Source: Chara braunii (lineage: Eukaryota; Streptophyta; Charophyceae; Charales; Characeae). Taken from it: a DNA stretch of 43,998 nt. Shown one piece after another: positions 19,695 to 29,903 of this stretch. The translations under genes were made by a program, and so were the position numbers. The notes beneath the pieces are model-generated. The model was not told where the DNA came from and made no database searches. It saw nothing but the letters and a program-made list of their open reading frames with translations. The stretch is taken from assembly GCA_003427395.1 (NCBI GenBank), contig BFEA01000291.1, positions 847,484-891,481 on the forward strand. The letters run 5' to 3'. Each line of letters begins with the position of its first letter. Position 1 is the stretch's first letter.

Positions 19695-19707
19695 TGGTAT
19701 CAGAGTT
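19695..19707 (+). promoter_or_regulatory. Primer-binding site for initiator Met-tRNA
   Basis: TGGTATCAGAGTT: the first 11 bases match the standard plant retrotransposon PBS, complementary to the 3' end of tRNA-iMet. It marks the LTR/leader boundary and the start of minus-strand DNA synthesis. Confidence 0.85.
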
Positions 19708-19783
19708 AGTACCCGCTATCCCACGCGCTGTAGGGCGCCATAGTGGAGGAGCGCCGTCAAGAAGGAAGTCCGCCATAGCTGCC

Positions 19784-21613
19784 ATGCGGAGAAGTGACGA
19801 GTACCCACACACAGAAGACAACCACGAAGAGAAAGAAAGAGAGAAGGAGAGAAAGGGAGAGAGAGTTGAGTGTTACAAGATTGGTTGTGCAGTTCGACGA
19901 AGGAGGAAGTGGCGGCCATAGTGGCGTGTTCGGACACGCGGTTGACGAAGAGAAGTGAAGTGGAGAAGGAAGGAGAAGCTAAGGAAGGAAGAAGAAGAGA
20001 AACTTAGGGCAGTAGAAGAGGAGGAATAAGTTGATGAGCAGCCGCTGGAAAGGAGAAAGAGATCGTAGAGAGGGCAGACCAGTGGTACAAAAGAAGATGA
20101 GATGGAGAGGAAGATTACTGAATGAGTTGCTAATTTGTCTTTGGGGGAAGCAGAGGAGGCATTGATGTATGTGCCTAAGGCAGAGCAGGAGGCAGCAATG
20201 AGAGAGTGGGACGCAGAAGAGGACCGACTAAAGCGGCAAGCAATGGAGGATGAATAAAGGTTGGAGTGGAAATTGCGACTGATAAGGGAAAGAAAAAGAA
20301 GGGTGGATGAGGCAAGTGAGCTGGGGGAGGTAAGAAAACAGAAGGAGCAGATGGACGCGCAGATGGACGCGCAGATGGACCTTCTAGGGAAGATGGAGGT
20401 CATGGCAAGAAATATAGAGTGCATGGCACTGGCCCAGGAAGAGCACTATGAGTTTAGTAGGGGTCAGGATTTCTCTGTGCGTTCGATGCGCATGGGGTTC
20501 AGGGACTTCGCACATGAGTTAATTCTGCAAGTGGGCTCAAAGGTAAAGACCAAGTTAGAAAACTCAGAGCATTACTGTACGGTCGCCATTGAAGGCGCGA
20601 GACTGGCCGCACCAAGGAAGGAGGAACTACGTCCTCGTAGAAAGCCTGTTAAAGTCAAATTCCCTGACTCCTACAGTGGAAAGGAGGAAAATTTTGATAA
20701 CTGGGAGACCAGTATCAAAACTTACGTACAACTGATGAAAGTCTCCCTAGAGGAGCACGTTCTGCTAGCTATTCATGCTCTGAGGGAGGAGGCAGCTAGT
20801 TTTGCCAGATCCCTCTGTCGCACTGCCAACTATAATTACAATTTAGTTGCTTATTCCACATTCACACCCCTTGCTGACTTCCTTAAGTTATTGCGTGAAC
20901 GATTTGCAGACGTTACGCGCAGCATCAAAACCTCCGATAGACTGCAAATATCCATCACGATAGTGGAAGAGGGAGAGGGCACTCTAGGGCGTAATGGACG
21001 AGTTAGTTGCAGTCCCTGACCATGGGGTCACTGAGACCGAGCTGGTCAACCTCTTCTATAGTGCTATGCTCGAACAGCTGCGCGGGTATTTCTTTGAGAA
21101 AAGTCAACAGCCCTACTGTCACAGGTTAAGACCATGGAAAGGTCACACCATCTCAGGACAGGTTAAGACCAAGGATCGCTTGATCCTTACTTTAGATGAG
21201 GCTGGTGTAAACGAAATCCCCTACGAGCAGATCGAATGGGGGCTAGAGGAGGAGGACAGTAGTGTTAGCTAGGGGAGGACCTACACTACTGTCGTGGCTA
21301 GAGGGAGGCTGCAAGGAGGAGGTAGAGGCCAGGGCCAAGGGGGCCGGGCCTCAGGGGGCCATTCTCAGGGCGATCAAGGGGTCGGTGGTAGAGGAGGAAA
21401 CCACCAAGCGGGAGGAAGGGGTCAAGGTCCCCCGCAAAACCGTTCGGGGAATAGGTTGCCTAATAAGGGTAACAGATCACCCTATAAGAAAGGAGGATGG
21501 CACCCAGGGCTGCCACAGGGCAGGCCTTGGGAAGACTTGGGCAATGGCAAAAACGTGTGGAACAGGGGCAGTGCGTATATTGTGGTGACCCTGCCCACAT
21601 TATAAAATATTGT
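19784..21613 (+). pseudogene. Ty3/gypsy B: gag
   Basis: A first frame starts at the ATG 19784 (MRRSDEYPHTEDNHEEKERE) and ends at 19921. From about 19990 another frame carries Glu/Arg-rich helical sequence with in-frame stops, including one at about 20255. It opens from 20261 to 21019, with a basic coiled-coil segment, a duplicated MDAQ motif and a capsid-like region (KFPDSYSGKEENFDNWETSI, then KTYVQLMKVSLEEHVLLAIH). After a frameshift near 20950 it continues at 20994-21272 with ELVNLFYSAMLEQLRGYF. A Gly/Gln/Arg-rich linker (21294-21560) leads to a CX2CX4HX4C knuckle, CVYCGDPAHIIKYC, at 21572-21613 in yet another frame. Domain order is normal for gag; the frameshifts and stops make it dead. 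Confidence 0.8.
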
Positions 21614-22395
21614 CCAAAGTATAAAGAGGCCCGTTCGGCTGCCCAAGGGTCAAAAGGCAGCCGCCGGTAGGGGTAGCAACTGCCCCTACCATAAGGTCAT
21701 GTGGGGAAGCGAACGCGAGCCGACAAGAAACTCCCACGCCACATGTGCCTGCGATAGAGGTTGCAGGCCGGTGTCTAGATAGTTGTTCAGAGACTGCTTG
21801 TGTCAGAGTCTCTCTAGGCACTTCCCTCACAGGCATGACCGATGAGCTGAAGGAGAGGATGTTTGTCTGGGACAAGATGAAGAAAGAGAGCATGAGAGTA
21901 GTCTAAGAGATCTTTAGAGGCAGAGAACGGGCCCTCATAGATATTGGGGCCTCATGCAACTATATTAGTAGGAAGGCGCTGCAGAAGTTAAAGTTGGGAG
22001 TCAAAGTTGAGAAGTTAGCAGACCCCGTAGTAAGTATTCTCGCAGACAACCGCACGATGCGAGTAAAGGATTACGTAGAGGGAGTCCAGACATATATACG
22101 CCTAGAGAAAGATGGGAAGGTGGAGAAAGGTCACTATTCCCTGACTTTCTTCGTAGAGGATAGCCTCCCTTTTGACATAGTCCTAGGTATAGACTGGGGA
22201 GAGGCAGTCGGGGCCACACTCCATTTGAGAGAGCACGAGTGTAGGCTCCCTAAATATCAGGCGGGATCAAAACTGCCTGTCTGTTTCATGTGTCAGGAGT
22301 AGATAACTCCCTAACACATTGATGCCTTAGCGCTCCTACATTTGCAAGGTTAGTGAAGAAGGAGCAGCTAGAGGAACAGGTTTTCGTAGCCTAAT
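21614..22395 (+). pseudogene. Ty3/gypsy B: aspartic protease
   Basis: After about 280 bp with several stops, the protease begins near 21902: GRERALIDIGASCNYIS, then KLADPVVSILADNRTMRVKD and DSLPFDIVLGIDWGEAVGAT, the typical retropepsin order (catalytic Asp, flap, ILG motif), ending at 22302. The Ser/Thr of the Asp-Ser/Thr-Gly triad is replaced by Ile (DIG). The same substitution is in element C, so it may be a lineage trait and not only decay. The usual Trp-Leu after the ILG motif is WG here. Confidence 0.8.
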
Positions 22396-23860
22396 GTGAG
22401 GCCAATAACTCAGACTAAAAAGAAGAAGCCCATAGACCCTTCTATTGCCAAGCTGCTGGAAGAGTTCACAGACTTAGCAAAGCCACCAACAGGAGTAGTA
22501 CCGCGGTCGATGTAGCACCGTTTTGAGATAGAGTCTGGCAGTAGGCCTCCTAAGGGAGCAGTGTATAGGATGTCCCCGCGGGAGTTGGAGGAGTTGCGTA
22601 AGAAGTTAGACAAACTCTTAGAGAAGGGTTTGATTAGGCCAAGTTTGTCTTCATTTGGGGCACCTGTTCTGTTTGTACCCAAGAAGGAGGGAGAGCTTAG
22701 GATGAGCATTGACTATAGGGGTCTTAATACTATCACAATGAAGAACGCGGAGCGACTGCCCCGTATAGATGATCTTTCAGATAGGGTGTAAGGTTGCAAG
22801 TATTTTTCAAAGATAGACTTGAAGTCCGGATGTCATCAGATAAAGGTGCATCCTAATGATCAGTATAAGACCGCGTTCCATAGTAGATATGGGCACTACG
22901 AGTTTATAGTTATGCCCTTTGAACTAACCAACGCACCAAGAACTTTTCAGCGCTGTATGAATGACTTATTTAGACCGTGGTTAGATAGATTCATAGTGGT
23001 TTATTTAGATGATATTCTAATCTTCAGTAGGACCCTCTAGGAGCGTGAGGGTCATCTGAGGCAAGTTTTAGAAAAGTTGAGAGAGACTTATTTCAAAATC
23101 AACGTAAAGAAGTGCAAATGGGTAAAGACCCAAGTGTTATATCTAGGGCATGTCTTAGACGGAGATGGCATCAAACCAGAAGACAGCTAGATCGCAGCGA
23201 TTAGAGATTGGCCTACACCCCGCACGTTAACAGAGTTGCAGCCGTTCTTAGGCCTAGCGAACTACTATAGGAAGTTTGTGCAAAACTTCTCCACCATCAC
23301 TGCACCTCTTCGCAGGTTGCTGAAGAAAGAAGCGATCTGGAAGTGGGACAAGGACTGCACATTTCCCATGAAGAAGTTAAAGCAGGCGTTGATAGAGTAC
23401 CTAATCCTTAAGGTAGTCGATCCGTTATCACCCTTCGTCATCACCACTGACGCGAGCCAATATGGGACAAGCGTTGTATCGCAACACGACGATGGCAATG
23501 GGTATAGGCCCGTAGAGTTCATGTCTGCTAGGATGCCTTCAAGTTCAGAGAAGGTCGCGACATCTACCTATGAAAGGGAACTCTATGCTCTCAGGCAAGC
23601 ATTAGAACACTTGAAGTACTACTTGCTTGGGAGACATTTTAAAGTTTGTTTAGACCACGAGACGTTAAGGTGGTTGAGACGCAGGCCAAGATGACATTCG
23701 CACAGTTAGACAACCATGATTTCGAGCTCAAGCCAATAAAAGGAAACTACAATGTAGTTGCGGATGCTCTAAGTAGGAAAGTTGACTACTTTGAAGCAAT
23801 AGTTCATTATCTGGATATAGGGAGAGACCTGCAACAGAAAGTTAGAGAGTCTTAGTGCAA
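22396..23860 (+). pseudogene. Ty3/gypsy B: reverse transcriptase and RNase H
   Basis: The linker LLEEFTDLAKPPTGVVPRSM precedes RT. RT fingers are at 22561-22791 ([32 protein letters not shown]), and palm at 22819-23040 with [17 protein letters not shown] and the catalytic YLDD at 23002-23013. The thumb/connection runs through YLGHVLDGDGIKPEDS and FLGLANYYRKFVQNFS. RNase H is at 23430-23860, with TTDASQYG, YERELYALRQALEH and NVVADALSRKVDY. In-frame stops occur between the blocks (after DRV at about 22789, after SRTL at 23038, after PEDS at about 23190), and there is a frameshift near 23690. Most catalytic residues remain readable, so decay is moderate. Confidence 0.9.
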
Positions 23861-24956
23861 GAACCTATTTATAGTGACCTCCTCACGACGGTTAGGGAGA
23901 CCCCAAAGACCGAACCAGATTACCGCACTATAGAGGGGTTGTTATTCGAGAAGACTAATGTAGTAGACCACCTGTGCGTTCCCAACAGTGAGAAAATTCA
24001 TAGTTTGATTCTAAGGGAATGCCACGGTACAAAGGGACACTTCGGTTGGCAAAAGACTTTAGCCAATCTCATGCGCACGTACACTTGGCCAAGGATGAAA
24101 AATGACTGCATAGAGTATGTTCGCAGTTGTAAAATGTGCCAGAAGAACAAAACTACTACGCGTGCCCCTCTAGGTCTTCTCAGACCCCTGCCTATTCCTG
24201 AACAGCCCGAAGATTCAGTGTTCATTGACTTTACGGATACTAGCATCAAGAGTAGGCATGGTAAGAGCCAAGTCATGGAGATAGTTGACAGGTTTAGTAA
24301 GTACGTTGTTTTCATTCCTTTACCTTCAAAAGCTCGTACTGAGCTAGTGATTCAGAAGTTTTTTTTATTTTTGAGTTAGTGAACATGACATCCCGTTGTC
24401 CATAGTTAGTGATAGAGACACCCGGTTTACGAGTCAGAATTAGCAGCAACTAATGAAACGTATACAGATCAAAGTTGTTGATGTTATCTGAACGCCATCC
24501 AAAGACTTACGACCAGACTGAACAGATGAATAAGATCCTGCAGCAAGTTCTGTGTATGCACATTAGACCGAGCCAAGTCAATTAGGATGAGATGTTGCCC
24601 GAGGTTGCCAACGCATAAAACAACAACGTGCACTTGTCCACCTGTCGCACTCCCAACAAGTTGCACAAGTCTTTTAGACCACGTTGACCGTTTGAGGGAC
24701 TTAACCGCGACCAGATTCAGAGGCTACCGCTTGGTACTACGGAGTTCGCGATACAACACGGGCGTCTGTTGTTGAGAACCTCAAGAAGGCCCAACATAGA
24801 ATGATAGAGCTAGCAAATAAGCATCGTCGCCCGTCACAGTTTCAAGTAGGCGACTTAGTCTAGGTCAAGGCCAAACAGTTTGCACTTGAGGAAAACATCT
24901 TGCAGAAGTTACTGTCAGCATACAGGGGTCCGTGGCCAGTTTTAGAAGTCAAACAA
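23855..24956 (+). pseudogene. Ty3/gypsy B: integrase (3' truncated)
   Basis: The open frame 23855-24379 has an intact N-terminal zinc-binding motif HX4HX29CX2C (His57, His62, Cys92, Cys95), then the core start DSVFIDFTDTSIKS and VDRFSKYVVFIPLP. A frameshift near 24360 is followed by EHDIPLSIVSDRDTRFTSQN, and by stop-ridden sequence to about 24850. The C-terminal strand-transfer-associated segment (FQVGDLV, then KLLSAYRGPWPVLEVKQQ) ends abruptly at about 24956, where the truncated long-inverted-repeat element begins. No 3' LTR follows. Confidence 0.85.
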
Positions 24957-25346
24957 CAGAAAAATTCCCAAGAGAAATGAAAGTTAAAAAAACATTCCAT
25001 AAAAAAAAATCCTTCATATTTATAAATTATCATTCATGAAGCAACGTTCGTCCAATTCTAAAATTTTCCATTTTATTTGATAAGTTTCTGTCTAAATATG
25101 AGTTTTCCCTTCCAATTACATCTATTTGTTTAAGTTGGAATGAAAGTCTTGACGAGTTTATGAAATGTAACAGTTTTAATTAAACTTTTAGTCTACTACA
25201 ACAAATATCTTCTAATTTAGATTGGATTAACCTATTTATGACTAAAAATCCTTCCTTAGAATGACAATCCAATTAAAATATTTCGTGAACTCATCCAGGA
25301 TTTCATTCCATCTCTAGCATGCAGTTCAAATAAGAAAGGATACCCC
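24957..25346. mobile_element. Long-inverted-repeat element, truncated copy
   Basis: It starts CAGAAAAATTCCCAAG and runs to GGATACCCC. Its reverse complement aligns with 4632-4991 of the complete copy throughout (shared AAATATCTTCTAATTTAGAT and GCATGCAGTTCAAA, among others). About 145 bp of the other end is missing. It abuts the broken 3' end of gypsy B. Confidence 0.8.
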
Positions 25347-26040
25347 TTTGTTACCGCGCGTTCAAACGTGGATTCCGCATTCATTTTTTGAACGTGTTGA
25401 ACGAGCGTTCAAAGTACACGGGTGAACGCTCTGAACGCGCAGAGCGCCACCTATGCTCAGGAGGCCCGTCAGGGGTGCTGGGGAGCGGCGACGGTGCTTG
25501 GGGGGGACTGTGGGCAGTGTGGGAAGCGGCGGCAGTGCTTGGGGGGGCTGTGGGCCAATGCCCCAGGCGAAACGGGCAAAAACTTGAAAAAAGGGGAAAA
25601 AAAAAAGAAAAAAAAGTGTATGTTTGAATTTGTGTGTGTGTGTGTGTGTGAACGTGTGTGTGAACGTGTGTGTGTGCGTGTGCAAGGTCTTTTTTTCTTT
25701 TGGGAGGGTGGTGGAGAAATCCCCCTAACATGGCTCAAATGGCCCATGCAGGCAATCTGGAGGGTCCTCGCAGCACTAAAGTGCAGATCCTCCACCAAAA
25801 TCGAGGCATGCCGTGAGTATGAAGTGGAGCACAAGCTGGCCGAATGTGTCTTTTGGATTCAAGTTCAGGTCTGTGTTTCAGGCTTTCAACAGTTATGGGT
25901 TGCTCACGTAGCTAGGCCGTGTTGATCTCTGCACGTGATTCTCAGAGCTTGGTTGCACTACTCACCAAATGTGCAAAACTAGAATGAATCTTCTTCAGAA
26001 CATGGAATAATACGCCCCCATATGTTTTGTCTTTTATGCT
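25347..26040. other. GTTCAAACG/GAACGC words, then (TG)n; no gene
   Basis: 25352-25450 contains GCGTTCAAACG, GAACGTGTTGAACG, AGCGTTCAAAG, GAACGCTC and GAACGCGC in close succession, another subterminal-type word cluster. (TG)n is at about 25628-25682. The open frames across 25380-25925 on both strands are mutually overlapping and low-complexity. 25700-26040 has no recognisable feature. Confidence 0.45.
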
Positions 26041-26142
26041 AGGTTACCAGCCCGGACGTCCGGGACCCTTTTTTGTTCCGGGTTGTCCGATCGGACAACT
26101 CCCCCGGTCGTCCGGGAGAGGCCCATTGTCCGGGCTGGTTAA
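26041..26142. repeat. Compact element with GTCCGG words and inverted ends
   Basis: It begins AGGTTACCAGCCCGGAC and ends GTCCGGGCTGGTTA, inverted repeats of about 14 bp. Inside are CGTCCGGGAC, TTGTCCGATCGGACAA and GGTCGTCCGGGAG. A second, unrelated palindromic patch (GGCCCGATCTGGGCC, CCGGCCCAGATCAGGCC) lies at 26270-26325. No target duplication is evident. Confidence 0.5.
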
Positions 26143-26693
26143 AAATTGGGATTGGGGTCCGATCAGGTTTTTGGGCCTGCAGGGGTGCAGTTTGGGGTAC
26201 GTAGTACCCCTGCTTAGATTGGGCGATTTTTGTGAGGCCAGTAGGGCCTCCGAAAAAAAAAAAAAAAATGGCCCGATCTGGGCCGTCAGATCTTAAGAAA
26301 TCTCCGGCCCAGATCAGGCCAAATTTGAATTCGAATTGCGCCTCTGACTGTCGTCTGGCCGCGCACGGCTTAGGCACGTCGCAGGAGTTGGACGTTGCCC
26401 TTGACTGTCGTGCGTGTTGTTAAACCGCCAGTCCATCACCCCCTGTACTGTTCATTTTTCTTGTCGACAAGTACCGTACCAAAATCCACAGTGTTCAGGC
26501 ATGGAGGAGGCTTGGTGAGGGTGGGGCTGGCGGGCCCACAATTGAAAGAGTGTCACTGTGCGACAGTCGCACCGCACTAGGCACACTGCACAAATGCACA
26601 CTGCCCATAAAGCGTCCAACTGCATGTACTGTGTTATGTAGTAGAACGGTGCCCACGCAGTTACAGTGTCTCGTGGTTTCTCGTGAAAACCGC

Positions 26694-26780
26694 CCTCCCA
26701 GCTCAGCAGAGCGGACTGCTGTTACTCAGTATACCCAAGAACTGTTGAAATACAGACCGGAGTTCGAGTCCAACTGACAT
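26694..26780 (+). repeat. tRNA-derived SINE relic 1
   Basis: CAGCTCAGCAGAGCGGACTG (A-box/D-arm-like) and, about 50 bp on, GGAGTTCGAGTCCAACTG (B-box/T-arm-like). The relic at 27050-27145 shares TTGAAATACAG before its B box. Confidence 0.5.
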
Positions 26781-27049
26781 AAGATTACTTCTTTACTTTC
26801 TCGGCATTTTGGCTAGGGAAGTGCAATCATAACACCTCAAGACCATGGCCATTTCTAAAGAAAAGGAAGGGAAAAAAATCAAGAGAAAAAGAAAACAAAA
26901 CGAACTGCATGCCAACTCAGCAGCAGAGCGGACAACTGCACTCGAAACAAAGCAAACGAAAGAGATCAGGGCATACTCACAGCAGGAATGTATCTAACTG
27001 AAATTTCGGTATAACCTGGATGAATCTCACTGCAATCACGTCCAGAGCT

Positions 27050-27145
27050 TAGTAGAACAAGTCCTAGTTCTAGTATGCCCTTAGTTGGTACACCCACGAA
27101 CTTTTGAAATACAGCTCTAAATTCGAATCCAGTTCCCATAGACAT
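27050..27145 (+). repeat. tRNA-derived SINE relic 2
   Basis: GAGCTTAGTAGAACA (A-box-like) and AAATTCGAATCCAG (B-box-like) with the shared GAACTTTTGAAATACAG. An A-box-like CAACTCAGCAGCAGAGCGG also occurs at about 26917, so fragments may overlap. Confidence 0.45.
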
Positions 27146-27397
27146 AATTCGGAAATACCTGTTGCTCTCACTGATGATACCTCCTTTTTTTACTTTCTTT
27201 TTTTTCTAATGATATACCTCTATCAAACCAAAGAAAAAGAAATGCAACCGCCCCCCAAAAAAGCAGACAAAGACAAAAATCGCAAATGGACAGACAAGCT
27301 GCAATGATGAGGGTTGTCTGCCTGTCTTTCCTTTCTGTCGCACATGTTGTTGGTACTGGTACCATGTCCCGCCTGGTTGAATTTGCGGTCACTATAG

Positions 27398-28341
27398 AGT
27401 TCCCTCTCATAGGTGGACTTTGCCAACTTCTTTGATGGCATCATTTTGCTCATATACTTGATCGGTCTCAACTTTTTCCCTTCCTGCTGAGCCAGCACTA
27501 CGCCAATGCCATATTGGTTTGCGTCAGTGGTAACAACGAATGGCCTCTGCGGGCCAGGCACCATGAGAACTTCATGGTGTGTGAGAGCATGCTTCAAACG
27601 CTTGAAAGTTGCCTCGCACTCGTCGGTCCAGTCCCATGGTGTGTCAAGTCGAGTTAGATCAGTCAAGGGAGATGTGATCGTGCTATAATTCTTCACGAAA
27701 TTGCGGTAATAACCACACATCCCCAAGAATGATCTGACCTCAGTCACAGACTGGGGTCGTGGCCAGTCACGTATGCTAGCCACCTTTGCATCTTCGGGCC
27801 TAATCCCATCCGTGGATACTTCATGACCCAAGTACAAGATTCGAGTGCGACCGAACTCACATTTTTCTGCGGTTACATTATACTTGTGTTGTCGAAGGAG
27901 GGATAATACTTTGTGTACATGCTGAGCATGCTCCTCGACAGTTCTACTAAAGATGAGTATGTCGTCGAGGTATACGACAACGAACTTATCTAAGTAGTCA
28001 TGGAAGATCTTATTCATGGCGTGTTGGAATGTACCCGGCGCGTTGCAAAGGCCAAAGGGCATCACCACAAACTCGTACAGACCATACCTGGTCTAAAATG
28101 CGGTTTTGTGTTGGTCCTCTGGTCTTATGGCAATCTGATGGCAGTCGGATTTTAAATCTATCTTTGTATACTTACACCCCTGCACCCTATCCAATAGATC
28201 GTCGATGCATGGTAGAGGCTCTGTGTTCTTAACGGTGATAGCATTGAGGCCTTTATAATCAATGCACATCCTTAGTGTCCCCCCTTTCTTTGGAAGAAAT
28301 AATACTGGTGAGCCAAAGGATCCAATAGGCCGTCGATGCAT
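27398..28341 (-). pseudogene. Ty3/gypsy C: reverse transcriptase and start of RNase H
   Basis: Minus strand. 28341-28093 carries fingers ([20 protein letters not shown], then [20 protein letters not shown]) and ends TKIDLKSDCHQIAIRPEDQH. One stop separates it from 28068-27398, which has VMPFGLCNAPGTFQHAM, the catalytic YLDD (27961-27972), YLGHEVSTDGIRPEDAK, FLGMCGYYRNFVKNYS and the RNase H start TTDANQYG, ending at YERELY. Coding then stops abruptly at about 27398 in unrelated sequence, so the rest of RNase H and integrase is lost. Relative to element B it is less mutated (G in MPFG intact). It faces B across 24957-27397. Confidence 0.9.
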
Positions 28342-28451
28342 GATAGAGGCTCTGTGTTCTTAACGGTGATGGCATTGAGGCCTCTATAATCAATGCACAT
28401 CCTTAGTGTCCCCCCTTTCTTTGGAACAAATAAGACTGGTGAGCCAAAGGG
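28190..28451. repeat. 131-bp tandem duplication inside the RT gene
   Basis: 28190-28320 and 28321-28451 are near-identical copies (ATAGATCGTCGATGCATGG versus ATAGGCCGTCGATGCATGA, and so on) covering the VLFVPKK...[13 protein letters not shown] coding segment. 131 is not a multiple of three, so it breaks the reading frame as well as repeating the finger motif. Confidence 0.85.
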
Positions 28452-28496
28452 GGAGGTGCTAGGCTGAATCCACCCCTTCTCTGTGAGCTCTTTCAG

Positions 28497-29474
28497 TTAT
28501 CGCTGAAGCCCGTCCAACTCAGTCGGAGCCATCCTATAGATTCTTCCCTTAGGTGTCTTGCTACCAGGGATGATCTCTATGGCATGGACAACCTCCCTGT
28601 CCCCGACTCCTGTAGGCTCCTCAAACAGATCGGGGTACTTAGCGACGATGGTCTCTATCTCTAGGGGTGTTTTGACGGCCTCCCCTTTCGCAGAGACATA
28701 GACTAAGTACATTCCTTCCTCTTGGTTCTGTTTATAATAATTATAAAAGGCAAATGCGCATAAGCACTCATAGGAGTGTATTAATCTACTGGTTTTATAC
28801 TTAGCCAGTCTAACGGTCCTCCCATTAGGCAACACATGCTTCAACACCTTCTTGTCCCAGTCAAACTGGGGCTTGGCAACCTCGAGGTAGTACATGCCCA
28901 ACAACATGTCAAAGGGCAAATCGTCGCTCACCAGGAATGATATCTTATGGATTATCTCTCCTCTTGGGTAGGAGAACGTGCAGACCACGTCTTTAACGTA
29001 GTCCTCCACCATCATGCGCTCTTTGTTGGCCAAAGTAGATGTCACCGGTCTACTCAGGCGCTGCACCCGGTCCTTTAGGCGCAGTCTATCAACGCAGTCG
29101 CGAATTATGAAGTTTCGCGTGGAGCCAATGTCTACGAAGGCGCCGCACTTGCGACCACCCACACCAACTTCCACAACGAAATGCTCCCCTCTAGGACCTC
29201 TACTTAGTGTCACCCAGGACTCACAAGGATCCCTTGCTGACCACTCACCTTGAAGGTCCCCTAAGGCTTCAGACACATCCAACGTACAAAGTATAGTTGG
29301 GTCCGGATGCGTCTGCGGGGTGACTGAGGAGTCGATAGCTTCGGCCAACTCTTGAAACGGGAAGGGTACATCACCCGCTTCAACGAGAGTAGAAGCAGCT
29401 ACAACTTCTACCGACCCTAAGTGTTTCCCGAGTTGGAGCTCGTAGAGGCCCCAGACTGGGAAAAAGGATACCAC
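28497..29474 (-). pseudogene. Ty3/gypsy C: protease and RT linker
   Basis: A 325-codon open frame on the minus strand. Residues about 100-230 are the protease: GAFVDIGSTRNFIIRD (Asp115-Ile116-Gly117), STLANKERMMVEDYVKDVVC and DLPFDMLLGMYYLEVAKPQF. Residues about 270-325 are the protease-RT linker with IVAKYPDLFEEPTGV and then KGRIYRMAPTELDGLQ. As in element B the triad is DIG, not DSG/DTG, and the Trp normally following LLGM is Tyr. The frame ends at a stop just before the RT fingers (28498). Most of the domain is intact, so this element is relatively young. Confidence 0.85.
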
Positions 29475-29811
29475 CCTTAGGAGGGATCTTCTGCGAGACC
29501 TTTGGGTTCTTGCACTTAAACTGTGTATGGCTGTACTCGCCGCAATTTATGCAAGCTCCCCTTGACCAACGGTCCCGCCACACTTCCTGATCCAAACCAG
29601 CCCTTACCCAAACAGCTATTTTGTTTGGGTTGGCGGCTTGCCCCTGACTCGTTTGTTGACCGCCCTTCCCGCGACCAACTGCCTTAGTCTTGACTACAGC
29701 GGCGAGGTTTCTACCCGCAACACTCTCCTCGTCGTCTAACTCTGTTCCCTCCACAAGTTCAGAAACATCACCGATCTCAGTTTGATTCCCATCTGAATCA
29801 ACCATCATCAA
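29380..29811 (-). pseudogene. Ty3/gypsy C: C-terminal gag with zinc knuckle
   Basis: A 143-codon minus-strand frame overlaps the start of the protease frame. An acidic region (ELVEGTELDDEES) and a Gly/Gln/Lys linker lead to a perfect CX2CX4HX4C knuckle (Cys87, Cys90, His95, Cys100: CINCGEYSHTQFKC). It binds RNA in the gag family. Position between capsid and protease is as expected. Confidence 0.85.
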
Positions 29812-29903
29812 TCAACTACCCTCTTTCTTCCACTCTTGTGGAGTCTTCTTTTTTCTCCCATCCGTAGAAGGGGTCTAAGCACCACCCAACGTAGCCTCTA
29901 AAT

